Source of the DNA: an uncultured Roseateles sp.
GTDB taxonomy: Bacteria; Pseudomonadota; Gammaproteobacteria; Burkholderiales; Burkholderiaceae
Length of the DNA: 45,791 bases
NCBI GenBank assembly: GCA_946886855.1
Contig: CAMPJJ010000037.1
Span: 1 to 45,791, forward strand
Reading direction: 5' to 3'
Position 1 is the stretch's first letter; the number at the start of each line of letters is the position of its first letter. Shown here piece by piece: positions 8,460 to 17,456 of the stretch. A model generated the notes under the pieces. The model was not told the origin of the DNA and made no database searches. It saw only the letters and a list, made by a program, of their open reading frames with translations. A program made the position numbers and the translations under genes.

Positions 8460-11400
8460 CTACCAGCTCATGGAGAGCCGCACGTTGGCGTAACGCCCGC
8501 GCCAGTCCGCCTGTGTGACGTCGTAATACGGCCACGACCCCACATACTGCGGCTGGCGGTCAAGCAGGTTGGCAATGGCCAGCGACAGTTGCGAGGACTT
8601 CACCAGAGGCACGCGCAGACCCATGCGTTGCAGGTCCACCGATGCCGCCGCGTCGAAGACCCAGAAGTTGCCCAGCCCGCGCTCGCCGGGCGCCACGTCC
8701 CTGTAGCTCCCCAGGAATCGCCCGGTCAGGCCCACATTCCAACCGCCTCGATCCAGACCAGCGAACACCCGCCCTTTCCATCGGGGCGCCCAGTAGTCCA
8801 GCGCGCGGCGCCCCAGCCGGTCTTCCGTCATCGCGCCCGGCGCGAGGACGACGTCGTACCGCATCGTGCGCGTCGCGCCGCCCGACAGCGTCCACCGCGT
8901 CCCGCCCGATCGCCATGCCTGCGAGAACTCCATGTCCGCGCCCGCCGTGTCCACGCCCCCGAAGTTGACCTCCGAGTACATCACCTGCGACACCGGGCCC
9001 GGCAGGCCGCCATCGCCTGGATCTCGGGAGATCAGGCCGGGAAAGAGCGCTTCGTTGTCGAGCACCACCTGTGGGGACAGGAGCGAGATCAGGCCGTGGA
9101 TCTTCACCCGCCAGGCCGTCACGGCCAAGCGGGTGGCGTTGCCCGGGCCAGCCCCGGTTTCCGGCTCCCACACCGCGCCCAGCGAGTACGCCCTGCCTCG
9201 CTCCGGCTGAAGCGCGGGATTGGCGGCGCGGACAAGTACCCCCTCGGTGATGGGCGCGTTGCCCCGCGACGGGTCGGTCAGTCCGAAAATCTCGATGGGA
9301 TAGCTTTCGTCGTTGATGTGCGTCTGCACGAGCGTGGGCGGCTTGAACGAGGTGGCCACCGAGCCTCGCAGCAAGGTGGTCCTGGAGGGCCGCATCTCCA
9401 GCCCGGCTTGATAGGTGTTCGCGCTGCCGAAGTCGCTGTAGTGGTCGCGCCGCGCCGCGAGGGTCAACGCGGCGGCCTCGCGAGAGGGCCCGCCCCCCTC
9501 GGGCGTACGCCACAGGGGAACGCGGGCCTCGCCAAACATCGCGTGGCTCGATCGCTTTCCATGGATGTCGTAGGAACCCGGGACCGTGGAGCGAATCTGA
9601 TCACGAGACGCCTCGGCCCCTGCGATGACATCCACGGCGCCCGAAGGCAGCTCCATCGTCGCGCCGCGCACGAAGGCACTCACCTGATCTTTGCGCCCGT
9701 GGTTCTCGCGTGTGGCATCAGTCCAGATCGAACGCAGCACCTCGTCGCTGGCGGCCCGGGCGCTGGCGAACGGATTCAAGGCCTTGGTCGGGAGCGTTGC
9801 AGACAGGGCCGCCGCGAGTGCGGCGCTGTTGACGCTGGTGTTGCGCTGCACGCGGTCCCCGTCATCGCGCGATGTCGAGACGGAGACCTCCGCGTCCCAG
9901 CCTTCGCGGAGTTCACCCCGCGCCCCGATCAACAGCCGCTTGAAATCAGTGTCCCGTGCGAAACCTTCTGCACCGTTGTCCAAGCCCAGCCGGCCATTCA
10001 CGCGGACGTCGACGCCGAAGGGGTTGTACGGGTTGGTCGCCGGCACGAGCGTGTTGCTCAGCAGCAAGCCGTATTGTTCAGCGCTGATCTTGTCCTTCGT
10101 CAGCGTCGCCTCCGCAAAGGACTGCCAACTCGCGCCCATCGGCGCCTCGGCCGTGGCGTGCAGCGCCAGGTTCTCCGTGCCGAACACCAGTGCCGTCCCG
10201 CGCCCGTTGGACAGCGGATTGCACAGGTTGGGCTGGCCCGCGTTGGGCGCGAAGTCGCGCACGGTGGGCATTCGGTCGGGGCCAAGCACCGGCAGTCCGG
10301 CAATCGACGCATTGAGCCCCGGCAAGTTCGCGCCCGATGCGCTGCTCACGGTACCGGGCGTGCACAGGCCCGTGCGTGCATCAACGCCGCCAAAACGCTG
10401 GTAGTCGCCGTCCACGAAGAAGCTCCGCTCCCCCGCCGTCAACGGCGTCGTCTTGCTATACGAGCCCAGCAACAGGAACGAACCGGACGCACCGTGCGCG
10501 CCGGTGCCCAGCGAGACGGCACGCTCGCTCGTGCCCTTTCCCGAGGCCACGTGCGCGTCGAGCACGACGCCGTCAATGGCCTTCTTCAGGATGACATTGA
10601 CGACGCCGGCCAGCGCATCACCGCCGTAGACGGCTGACGAGCCCACGGGCACGATCTCGACGCGTTCCACGGCGGCCATCGGGATCAGGTTCAGATTGAA
10701 ATAGTTGCCCGAGCCGGAGCCAACCGCCTGCACTCGACGACCGTTGATCAGCACCAGGCTCGAGCCCAGCGGCAGGCCCCGCAGCTGCACCGACCCTTGC
10801 CCGATCGTCTGTCCAGCGCTGCCCTCGCCCGAGCTCACCGACGCCTCGTTCAAGCTGCTGATGAATCGCTCCAGCGTGGGTTGCCCGCTGCGGTCGATCT
10901 CCGCTCGGCTGTAGACGTTCACCGGCGCAGGACCATCGGCGTCGATGCGCTTGAGTCGAGAACCGGTGACCTCGACCCGGGTCAGCGACCCGACCGCGTC
11001 GCCCTCGCGAGGCGAGGTCGCCGCTCCGGCCAGCTCGCCATTGAAGGCAGATGCGGCGGCGGCTGACGCGCCGCCCACCAGCGCTACGCTCTCGCCCGGG
11101 TCCGTCTGAATCAGGGCGGCGCTCGCCGCCCGCTTCACGGGAGTTCCCACAGTGGCGGGCACCGCGCGCACAACGATGGCGCCGTCGGGCATGACGATCC
11201 ACTCCAGACCCGAGCCCGCCAGCGCTTTGGAAATCGCCTCCGCCGCAGAAAGCTGGCCACGAACGGGTGGAGACACGCGATCTCCCACGGCGGCGGGATC
11301 GAACAGCACCGAGGTTCCCGTTCGCGCGGCGATGCTGCGCAAGAACTCGGAGAGGGGCTGCGCGGGCTGATCGATCCGGTAGCGTGCCTGGGAAGCGGGC

Positions 11401-11531
11401 AAGACTGTAGCGGGAGCCGAGCCCGAGTCCGCAGCACCGGCCGCACTGCAGGTCAAGAACAGCGTGGCTACCGCGCCGAGTGTGAGGGGGTGTCGATGCA
11501 CGGCGGGACCCCGGCGAATTCTTCTTTGCAT
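8460..11531 (-). CDS. TonB-dependent outer-membrane receptor with N-terminal STN domain
   Basis: Beta-barrel importer that would take up the lasso peptide or a metal complex. About 1023 residues. A signal peptide ends near AAGAADSGS. An STN (secretin/TonB short N-terminal) domain follows at about residues 50-125 (YRIDQPAQPLSEFL to AIVVR). The plug lies at about residues 190-310, with VQLRGLP, LVLINGRRV and GGDALAGVVNVIL. The barrel ends in the aromatic terminus RLSMSW. STN domains normally talk to a FecR-type anti-sigma factor, yet no fecI/fecR pair is adjacent here. It lies head-to-tail upstream of the isopeptidase, 485 nt away. A siderophore receptor is the main alternative; the neighbours favour a lasso role. 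Confidence 0.88.
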   Translation of the reverse strand: MQRRIRRGPAVHRHPLTLGAVATLFLTCSAAGAADSGSAPATVLPASQARYRIDQPAQPLSEFLRSIAARTGTSVLFDPAAVGDRVSPPVRGQLSAAEAISKALAGSGLEWIVMPDGAIVVRAVPATVGTPVKRAASAALIQTDPGESVALVGGASAAAASAFNGELAGAATSPREGDAVGSLTRVEVTGSRLKRIDADGPAPVNVYSRAEIDRSGQPTLERFISSLNEASVSSGEGSAGQTIGQGSVQLRGLPLGSSLVLINGRRVQAVGSGSGNYFNLNLIPMAAVERVEIVPVGSSAVYGGDALAGVVNVILKKAIDGVVLDAHVASGKGTSERAVSLGTGAHGASGSFLLLGSYSKTTPLTAGERSFFVDGDYQRFGGVDARTGLCTPGTVSSASGANLPGLNASIAGLPVLGPDRMPTVRDFAPNAGQPNLCNPLSNGRGTALVFGTENLALHATAEAPMGASWQSFAEATLTKDKISAEQYGLLLSNTLVPATNPYNPFGVDVRVNGRLGLDNGAEGFARDTDFKRLLIGARGELREGWDAEVSVSTSRDDGDRVQRNTSVNSAALAAALSATLPTKALNPFASARAASDEVLRSIWTDATRENHGRKDQVSAFVRGATMELPSGAVDVIAGAEASRDQIRSTVPGSYDIHGKRSSHAMFGEARVPLWRTPEGGGPSREAAALTLAARRDHYSDFGSANTYQAGLEMRPSRTTLLRGSVATSFKPPTLVQTHINDESYPIEIFGLTDPSRGNAPITEGVLVRAANPALQPERGRAYSLGAVWEPETGAGPGNATRLAVTAWRVKIHGLISLLSPQVVLDNEALFPGLISRDPGDGGLPGPVSQVMYSEVNFGGVDTAGADMEFSQAWRSGGTRWTLSGGATRTMRYDVVLAPGAMTEDRLGRRALDYWAPRWKGRVFAGLDRGGWNVGLTGRFLGSYRDVAPGERGLGNFWVFDAAASVDLQRMGLRVPLVKSSQLSLAIANLLDRQPQYVGSWPYYDVTQADWRGRYANVRLSMSW

Positions 11532-11804
11532 GTCGTCTCTCTCGCATTGCCGAATCGGCGATGCCCAGATGACGAGGCGCCCTGACCCCTTTCTGCTAGG
11601 ACTTCTCCTACTGGGGTCGGCGCAGCGTCAAACGTCCCCCGGCCTCCCGCACACACGGGCCCTGCGACGCGCCGACGCTGCGCGACCGCGCTTGTCGGCA
11701 CGCGATGACAGCCGCAATGCACTTAGCCGATAGCGTGGCGTAGCCTGCCCGGCTCCGATTCGAGGGATAGGAATGTGAACAACCATCGGCCACGTGCCCC
11801 ACCA

Positions 11805-12188
11805 TCAAGTTGCCAGGCCCATCCACAGACTGCCGCTGCGCGAACCCAGGTCCTGGATCAGGCGGTCCATGTCGTTCGCCTTGTCGTAGAACCGGTCCGC
11901 CCCTCTTGAAAGCACCAGCGGCTCATAGGTGGCCCGGTCGTTGGCGCTGAGCACGATCAGCTTGCCCCGAAACCGGTTCGCCCTAAGCCTGGACACCAAA
12001 CTGAGCCCAGTGCCGCTGGCAATGTTCAGGTCGATCAGGACGGCGTCCGGCGCGGTGAGCTGCACCGTGGCGAGCGCCGCGGACTCGCCATCGCTTTGGC
12101 CAACGACTGTGGCGCCGGCCTCGTCTTCGAGACGTTGGACCACCAGACGGCGCAGCAGGGCCGAGTCCTCCACGACAACCAACTTCAT
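11805..12188 (-). CDS. Receiver-only response regulator (CheY-like)
   Basis: A 127-residue single receiver domain with no output domain. Visible conserved residues are the acidic pair in VVVEDS, phospho-acceptor Asp53 in VLIDLNIASG, Ser in VLSAND and Lys in FYDKAND. The start at 12188 has AGGAG a few bases upstream. No kinase is adjacent; hybrid kinases occur about 11 kb and 15 kb away. It could shuttle phosphate or act by protein contact. It stands alone between the lasso receptor and the hydrolase remnant. Confidence 0.85.
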   Translation of the reverse strand: MKLVVVEDSALLRRLVVQRLEDEAGATVVGQSDGESAALATVQLTAPDAVLIDLNIASGTGLSLVSRLRANRFRGKLIVLSANDRATYEPLVLSRGADRFYDKANDMDRLIQDLGSRSGSLWMGLAT

Positions 12189-12597
12189 CTTCGCTCCTGT
12201 AGTGCCCGCATGATGCCGATGGCGGGGTCGTCCTGTCCACGCGCCAACCCCCGCTCACGCGAGGGCCTTTGCACTGAAGGCATGTCAGCAAAACGAGGAC
12301 GCCATGCAATGCGGCTCGGGCGCAGGGGCTAGGTGGGCCGGGTGGGCTAGGTGGGCCGGTGTACCTGAACTTGTGATCGAATTGGTCCCATGGGCTGACT
12401 GCGGGCCGCCACGACACGCCTAATGGACGTTGCTGGCGTTCGCTCCGATCAACCAGCTCAAGCGCGACGTGCGAGACGGCCTCAGGGCGTTTCGAGGAGG
12501 CCCCGGCGCCCAGATCCCATGTCGGGGAGTTCCGTACCGCTGTGGACCGTGCGACCTCGCTGTTACCGCAGGCATCGGCGACGTCAGTCAGAACGCT
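12189..12597. other. Gene-free gap with an 18-nt direct repeat
   Basis: No gene is supported here. Open frames on the plus strand have the composition of antisense shadows. An 18-nt unit beginning GGGCTAGGTGGGCC occurs twice at 12326-12360. Confidence 0.5.
12326..12360 (+). repeat. 18-nt direct repeat
   Basis: Two near-identical units starting GGGCTAGGTGGGCCGG, between the receiver gene and hydrolase. Confidence 0.85.
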
Positions 12598-14111
12598 TCA
12601 CCGCGCACGAGGGGGCGCAGGAAATCCTGGGATCTCAAATTTGGGGGCGCTCAGCCAAGCATCCGTCGGCAGCGAGCCCATCTCGCCGGTGCGCAGGAAG
12701 TCGAGGATCGCCTGTTTGGCACCCACACTGTCGCGCAGTTGGTAGAAGGCGCCGTCATGTCCCGCGCGATGTACAAGAATGGCGTGCCCGTTGGGAACGT
12801 ACGGCAACAGGGCATGGGTGTTCTCGATCGGTGTGGACGTGTCCCAGTCGCCGTGGACGAACACGACGGGAATTGGCGAGACGCGGGGCAGTCGGACCAC
12901 GTCGCCCATGTCGGGGGTGGGCCAATCTGCGGCTGAATAAATATTGCTCTCGAAGTTCCAGTTCCAAGCAAATCGGTAGCAGGATCCGTCCGCATTTGAT
13001 GTTCACGCTCTGCGGTGACGCCCACGCTGCTGTCGACGAGTGGCCCAATCAAGGTCACCGGCGCGGCCCGGCGGTCCTGGAGGGTGTCGCGCGCCCACTC
13101 GTCGTACCGGCCGTGGTACAGCGACAAGATAGACGCCGGCCACCGTGCCGCGTCGCTGGTCCGCGACAGCAAGGCAAGCTGCAGATCCTCCTTGCCCAGT
13201 ACGACGACTTGCCGCTTGCCGGTCTCATCGCGCGCCGCCACGCGCACCACCACACCTCCTGGCCGCGAGGCGAATCGCCGCTGGAGGGCGCGAACGGCCG
13301 CCATGACGCCGCCCTGAGGAAGGTAAGGCGCCAGGCCCGCATCACGATCGGCGTCGTAGGCGATGCGCTGCAGAGCGGCGACAACATGCGACGGCATGTC
13401 GTAGCCGTTGTTCAGCGGCTCGACGGACGAGAGCACGGCGCGGGCGACGATCTCGGGGTGGAACCGCATCACCGCGAGCGACCACTGCGATCCGAAGCTG
13501 CCTCCGAAAAGACTGATCCTGTCGTAGCGCAGCGACTTTCGCAACGCGTCGACGTCCGCTGCGAACGCTTCGATCGTGTATCCCGAGAGATCCTTGTCCG
13601 CATGATGTGCCACCGCACGGATCGCCAACGCACGCATGGCGCGCGCCTCCGCCTGCACCGACGCCGGCCGGTCCAGGGGCGATGCACCGGACATCTCGAC
13701 CAACTTTTCTCCCCGGGTCGTGTAGCCACGCTGCCCCACGATGACCAGATCGCCCACCGGACGAAAGCTCAGCCAGGAGCGCAAGCGCGCCTGGGCCGCC
13801 TCGCCGCTCTCGGTGAAGGCGCCCAACACGTCGAGGCCGGGGCCGCCGGGCAACCAGAACACGGGCGGCGCGCCGGTTGGATGGAGCGCCTTGATGCGGG
13901 CAAAACCGATCGCTATCGTTCGGCTGTTGGGCTTGCCTCGGTTCTCGGGCAAGTAGAGCGTGCCCATCTCGTAGTCGAATGTTTCGCCATTGGCCAAGGT
14001 GACGGTGCGCTGCTCCGCGACGATGCGCTCCGTCACGGGCTGCGCGCGCAGTAGCGGGCTTTGAAAGGCAAGCACCATCAGCGTGCTGACCAAGAATCGA
14101 ATCGAATGCAC
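12598..14111 (-). pseudogene. Secreted alpha/beta hydrolase, split by a one-base loss
   Basis: The start is GTG 14111 with AGGGAG 7 nt upstream, and a hydrophobic signal follows (FLVSTLMVLAFQ). The N-terminal frame gives the oxyanion segment FWLPGGPGLD and nucleophile elbow GGSFGSQWS (nt about 13485-13510). After TDPATDLLG the frame goes wrong. The expected continuation NWNFESNIYSAADW appears in another frame and runs to a stop at 12598, carrying the acid-residue region FVHGDWDTSTP and the late His region HRAGHDGAF. Restoring one base between 12963 and 12964 rebuilds a single protein of about 504 residues. As written, the product would lose its catalytic Asp and His. Either a real pseudogene or a sequencing error. 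Substrate unknown; the fold resembles proline-iminopeptidase-like hydrolases. Confidence 0.8.
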
Positions 14112-14458
14112 GGAAAGCTCCCTGAGGTCAGCCTCCGCACCGAAGGCATCTGGCCGCGGCGATCCGTTTCGGATCACCGCGTCGGATCGGCTGTCGGATC
14201 GGCTGTCGGAATCGATCGTACCCATCCGTTGCCGCAACTGCGATACGGCTCCAAACTGGATGTGCACGGCGTGCTCCGGACTGGGGCAGACGTTCGATGT
14301 CGTGGGCATTGCTTCGCACGAGCGCCCAGGGCCGGAAGGCAAGGCCGACCCTTGAACACGCCTGTTGGGCCTGCAGCTGCGATACCCCAACGGCGGGGAG
14401 CGGGAGTCGGCCGGCGCCCCGCCTTCATCAGGCCGTGCAGATGCGCACCTGCGCACCG
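14112..14458. other. Gene-free gap with a 12-nt repeat
   Basis: No supported gene. Unit GTCGGATCGGCT occurs two and a half times at 14181-14210, outside any coding sequence. Nothing else recognised. Confidence 0.5.
14181..14210 (+). repeat. 12-nt intergenic repeat
   Basis: GTCGGATCGGCT repeated two and a half times upstream of the hydrolase remnant. Confidence 0.9.
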
Positions 14459-16243
14459 TCACTTCCGCCGAACTGCAGCCCAGACCTCGCGCAGTGTGGC
14501 GGCGATGACGCCTCGTGCATCGGGATCTCCGTACAGCAGGGCCTTGGCGTACTGCAGCATCTGCTTGGGCTCGACGTGCGGCGGCAGCGGCGGCACATTC
14601 GGATCGACAGCCATTTCCAGCAGCACCGGCCGCGTGGCGCGCAGCGCCTGGTCCCAGGCCGGCGCCACGTCCTCCGGCCGGTCGACCCGCACGCCCTCCA
14701 GCCCGAGCATCCCTGCGTAGTCGGCGTACGGGAACGCGGGCAGATCCTGGGAGGCCGCGTACTTCGGATCCCCGGCGGTGACGCGCTGCTCCCAGGTCAC
14801 CATGTTGAGATCGCCGTTGTTGAGCACCATCACGACCAGGCGCGGATCCGCCCAGTCCTTCCAGCGGTGCGCGATGGTGATGAGCGCGTTGATGCCGATC
14901 ATCTGCATCGCCCCGTCGCCGACCAGCGCGATCACCGGGCGTCCCGGATGGGCGAGCTTGGCGGCGAGTGCGTACGGCACGGCGCATCCCATCGTGGCCA
15001 GGCCGCCCGACACCGACCCCATCATCCCGGGCCGGGCCTTCAGGTCCCGCGCATACCAGCCGGCCGCCGTGCCGGAATCGCAGGTCAGGATCACGTCGTC
15101 CGGCAACCGGGGCGACAGGTCCCAGAACACGCGCTGCGGATTGACGGGCTTCGCGTCGTTCATCGCGCGCGCTTCCAGCACCTGCCACCAGTCGCGCACC
15201 TGGCCCTCGATCCGGTCGCGCCAGGCGCGGTCCGGCTTGGACGTCAGCAGGGGCAGCAACGCCTCCAGCGTGAGGCGGCTGTCGCCGATCAGGTTCGCTT
15301 CCATCGGATAGCGCGTGGACACGTGGCGCCCGTCGATGTCGATCTGCACGCCGCGCGCCTGGCCTTCCTTGGGCAGGAACTCCGAGTACGGGAAGTGCGA
15401 ACCCACCATCAGCAGCGTGTCGCACTCCTCCATCAAGGTCCAGCTGGGCCGGGTGCCGAGCAGGCCGATGCTGCCGGTCACGAAGGGCAGGTCGTCGGGG
15501 ACGGCCATCTTGCCGAGCAGCGCCTTGGCGATGCCCGCGCCCAGCCGCTCGGCGACCTGGACGAGCGCGTCCGTCGCGTGCAGCGCGCCGGCGCCCGCCA
15601 GGATCGCCACGCGCTGGCCGGCATTGAGGATGTCCGCCGCGGCGCGCAGTTGCGCGTCGGCGGGGACGCCCGCCGGCGCCGTCCAGCCGATGCCGGTGTG
15701 GACGGTGTCGTGCGCCCGGGGCGGCGTCGCCACCGCCTTTTCCTCCTGCATGTCGTGCGGCACGATCACGCAGGTCACCGTGCGCCGGTCCCGCGCGATG
15801 CGCACCGCGCGATCGATCAGGTGGCGCACCTGGGCGGGCGTCATCGCGGTGTGGACGAACTCGTGCGCGACGTCCTTGAACAGGCTGTGCAGGTCGACCT
15901 CCTGCTGGTAGTCGCCGCCGATCGCGCTGCGGGCGCTCTGGCCCACGATCGCGACGACCGGCATGTGGTCGGCCTTGGCGTCGTACAGGCCGTTCAGCAG
16001 ATGGATCGCGCCGGGACCGGAGGTGGCCATGCACACGCCCACCTCGCCGGTGAACTTGGCGTGGGCCGTGGCCATGAAGGCCGCCAGTTCCTCATGCCGG
16101 ACCTGCACGAATTCGAGGCCGAGCTGCTGACGGCCGAACGCCCCCATCAGGCCGTTGATCCCGTCGCCGGGATAACCGAAAACGCGGCGTACACCCCAAG
16201 CATGAAGTCGTTCGAGGATCTGGTCACTGACGGTGGCGGACAT
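14459..16243 (-). CDS. Thiamine-diphosphate enzyme, pyruvate oxidase/acetolactate synthase type
   Basis: Member of the TPP enzyme family that decarboxylates 2-oxo acids such as pyruvate; closest in feel to PoxB/YdaP-like proteins. ATG 16243 (MSATVSDQ) is chosen because GGAG lies 8 nt upstream. About 594 residues in three domains. The N-terminal pyrimidine-binding domain has the catalytic Glu in VRHEELAAFMA. The middle domain has LAGAGAL. The C-terminal PP-binding domain has the GDGAMQ...NNGDLN metal/TPP motif. Late segments such as WEQRVTAGDPK and FPYADYA fit the YdaP-like group. Real substrate and electron acceptor cannot be read from sequence. It is divergent from the imuA operon. Confidence 0.85.
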   Translation of the reverse strand: MSATVSDQILERLHAWGVRRVFGYPGDGINGLMGAFGRQQLGLEFVQVRHEELAAFMATAHAKFTGEVGVCMATSGPGAIHLLNGLYDAKADHMPVVAIVGQSARSAIGGDYQQEVDLHSLFKDVAHEFVHTAMTPAQVRHLIDRAVRIARDRRTVTCVIVPHDMQEEKAVATPPRAHDTVHTGIGWTAPAGVPADAQLRAAADILNAGQRVAILAGAGALHATDALVQVAERLGAGIAKALLGKMAVPDDLPFVTGSIGLLGTRPSWTLMEECDTLLMVGSHFPYSEFLPKEGQARGVQIDIDGRHVSTRYPMEANLIGDSRLTLEALLPLLTSKPDRAWRDRIEGQVRDWWQVLEARAMNDAKPVNPQRVFWDLSPRLPDDVILTCDSGTAAGWYARDLKARPGMMGSVSGGLATMGCAVPYALAAKLAHPGRPVIALVGDGAMQMIGINALITIAHRWKDWADPRLVVMVLNNGDLNMVTWEQRVTAGDPKYAASQDLPAFPYADYAGMLGLEGVRVDRPEDVAPAWDQALRATRPVLLEMAVDPNVPPLPPHVEPKQMLQYAKALLYGDPDARGVIAATLREVWAAVRRK

Positions 16244-16537
16244 GCGGGTGGCTCCTGGACGATGGCGCTGCCCGGTTCTGGCAAGCGGCACACCGCCCCG
16301 TGGCGCTGGCGCTGGCGCTCGCGCTGGCGAAGCCAGTTGATCGGATGATCGGATGCGTCGACTGCGATCTTCGCTCTCATCCTTGCCACGCCTCGGCTCT
16401 CCGCCCTCCCTGGGGTGCCGTGTCGTTTTGGATGCGCGCACCGTGAAGCCATCCAGCACCGGGGAGCATCTCCCGGCGTCGCGGCGTCCTGCGTCGCGAC
16501 AGGGTTCACGAGAACGCTACGAACGAGCGTCCGGGCA

Positions 16538-16565
16538 TTGGACATTGGGGGCGACCGCATATACT
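16538..16565 (+). promoter_or_regulatory. Sigma-70-type promoter of imuA operon
   Basis: TTGGAC (16538-16543), a 16-nt spacer, then TATACT (16560-16565). The -10 hexamer overlaps the LexA box, which would give direct SOS repression. Confidence 0.65.
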
Positions 16566-16581
16566 GTGTTTTCATACAGTA
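16562..16581 (+). promoter_or_regulatory. LexA operator (SOS box)
   Basis: TACTGTGTTTTCATACAGTA: perfect outer palindrome TACTGT...ACAGTA of the E. coli-type consensus. It lies 15 nt before the first imuA ATG and covers the -10 element, so LexA binding should block transcription of imuA-imuB-dnaE2. Confidence 0.93.
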
Positions 16582-16595
16582 ACTTTTCAGAGCCA

Positions 16596-17456
16596 ATGAT
16601 GTCGCCCGCCTCACCCGGGCTGGCGGGAGTGTCGCCTCCTGGCAGCCTCACCTCGCCTAGCCAGAACGCCCCGCCCGTCCCATTGGGTGTCGCTATGGAG
16701 CACGAGCCCTTGCCGCCGGCCATGGAGGCCGCGCTCTGGCGAGGTGATCAACTGGGGAGCGCGGCCGCCGCGGTGGAACCCACCGGCTTTTCGGCGCTGG
16801 ACGCCGTGCTGCCCGGCGGCGGCTGGCCTTGCGCGGCCCTGACCGAGGTCCTAGTCAGCCAGTTCTGCGTCGTGGAGTTGCGCCTGCTCGCTGCGGCAAT
16901 GGCTGCCATCACCCGTCGTGGCGCGACCGTGGCCCTGGTGGGCCCCACCCTGCGCCCGCACATGCCGGGCTTGCGCCACGAGGGTGTGGACGATCGCCAC
17001 CTGGTCTGGGTGGATGTGGATGCGCCGAAGGACCGGCTGTGGTCGACCGAGCAACTGGTCAAGGCGGGCAGCTGCGGCGCCATCGTGGCGTGGCTGCCGC
17101 TCGTGCGTGCCGAGCAGGTCCGGCGGCTGCAGGTGCTCGCCGCGCATGGCCGCTGCCCGGTGTTCCTGTGCCGGCCCGAGTCCGCCACGCGCGACGCCTC
17201 CGCCGCGCCCTTGCGCGTCGCGGTGCGCGTGGACACCGACTGGCAGATCACCGTGGAGGTTTTCAAACGCCGGGGCTCACCCGTCGAGGCGCCGCTGCAG
17301 TTGCTGTCCATGCCCGGAGGCCTGGACACCATCATGACCCCGAGGCTGCGACATCCCAGCCGCCTCGTCACCGTCGAGTCCAGCCATGCTGTGGACAGCC
17401 CTGTTGCTGCCGCCGAGCGCAAGCCAGACCCCGTCCTCGAACCTTCCCGGTGCTGA
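16596..17456 (+). CDS. imuA: ImuA, translesion-synthesis-associated RecA-like protein
   Basis: First gene of the SOS mutasome; ImuA is a RecA-fold protein that works with ImuB and DnaE2 in damage-induced mutagenesis. Start chosen at ATG 16596, just after the LexA-controlled promoter; ATG 16695 (MEHEPLPP) is a real alternative because neither has a strong ribosome site. About 286 residues. Typical segments are MEAALWRGDQLG, FSALDAVLPGGGWPCAALTEVL and VAWLPLVRAEQVRRLQ. The last 71 nt overlap imuB in another frame, so translation is probably coupled. The identification rests on sequence and on the order imuA-imuB-dnaE2. Confidence 0.88.
   Translation: MMSPASPGLAGVSPPGSLTSPSQNAPPVPLGVAMEHEPLPPAMEAALWRGDQLGSAAAAVEPTGFSALDAVLPGGGWPCAALTEVLVSQFCVVELRLLAAAMAAITRRGATVALVGPTLRPHMPGLRHEGVDDRHLVWVDVDAPKDRLWSTEQLVKAGSCGAIVAWLPLVRAEQVRRLQVLAAHGRCPVFLCRPESATRDASAAPLRVAVRVDTDWQITVEVFKRRGSPVEAPLQLLSMPGGLDTIMTPRLRHPSRLVTVESSHAVDSPVAAAERKPDPVLEPSRC

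Larger units (their letters stand above)
16244..16595. other. Divergent intergenic region with SOS promoter and 6-nt repeat
   Basis: Lies between the TPP enzyme and imuA start codons. A TGGCGC hexamer repeats about five times at 16300-16328. The right end carries the imuA promoter and LexA box described separately. No gene seen. Confidence 0.6.

Noticed and set aside
8343..10637. 764-codon plus-strand frame inside the TonB receptor
   Set aside because: Shadow frame; the minus strand has signal peptide, STN, plug and barrel features.
12651..16034. 1127-codon minus-strand frame running through the hydrolase and the TPP enzyme region
   Set aside because: Only its last part matches the hydrolase; the rest lies antiframe to the TPP enzyme, which is read in a different frame with its own start and motifs.
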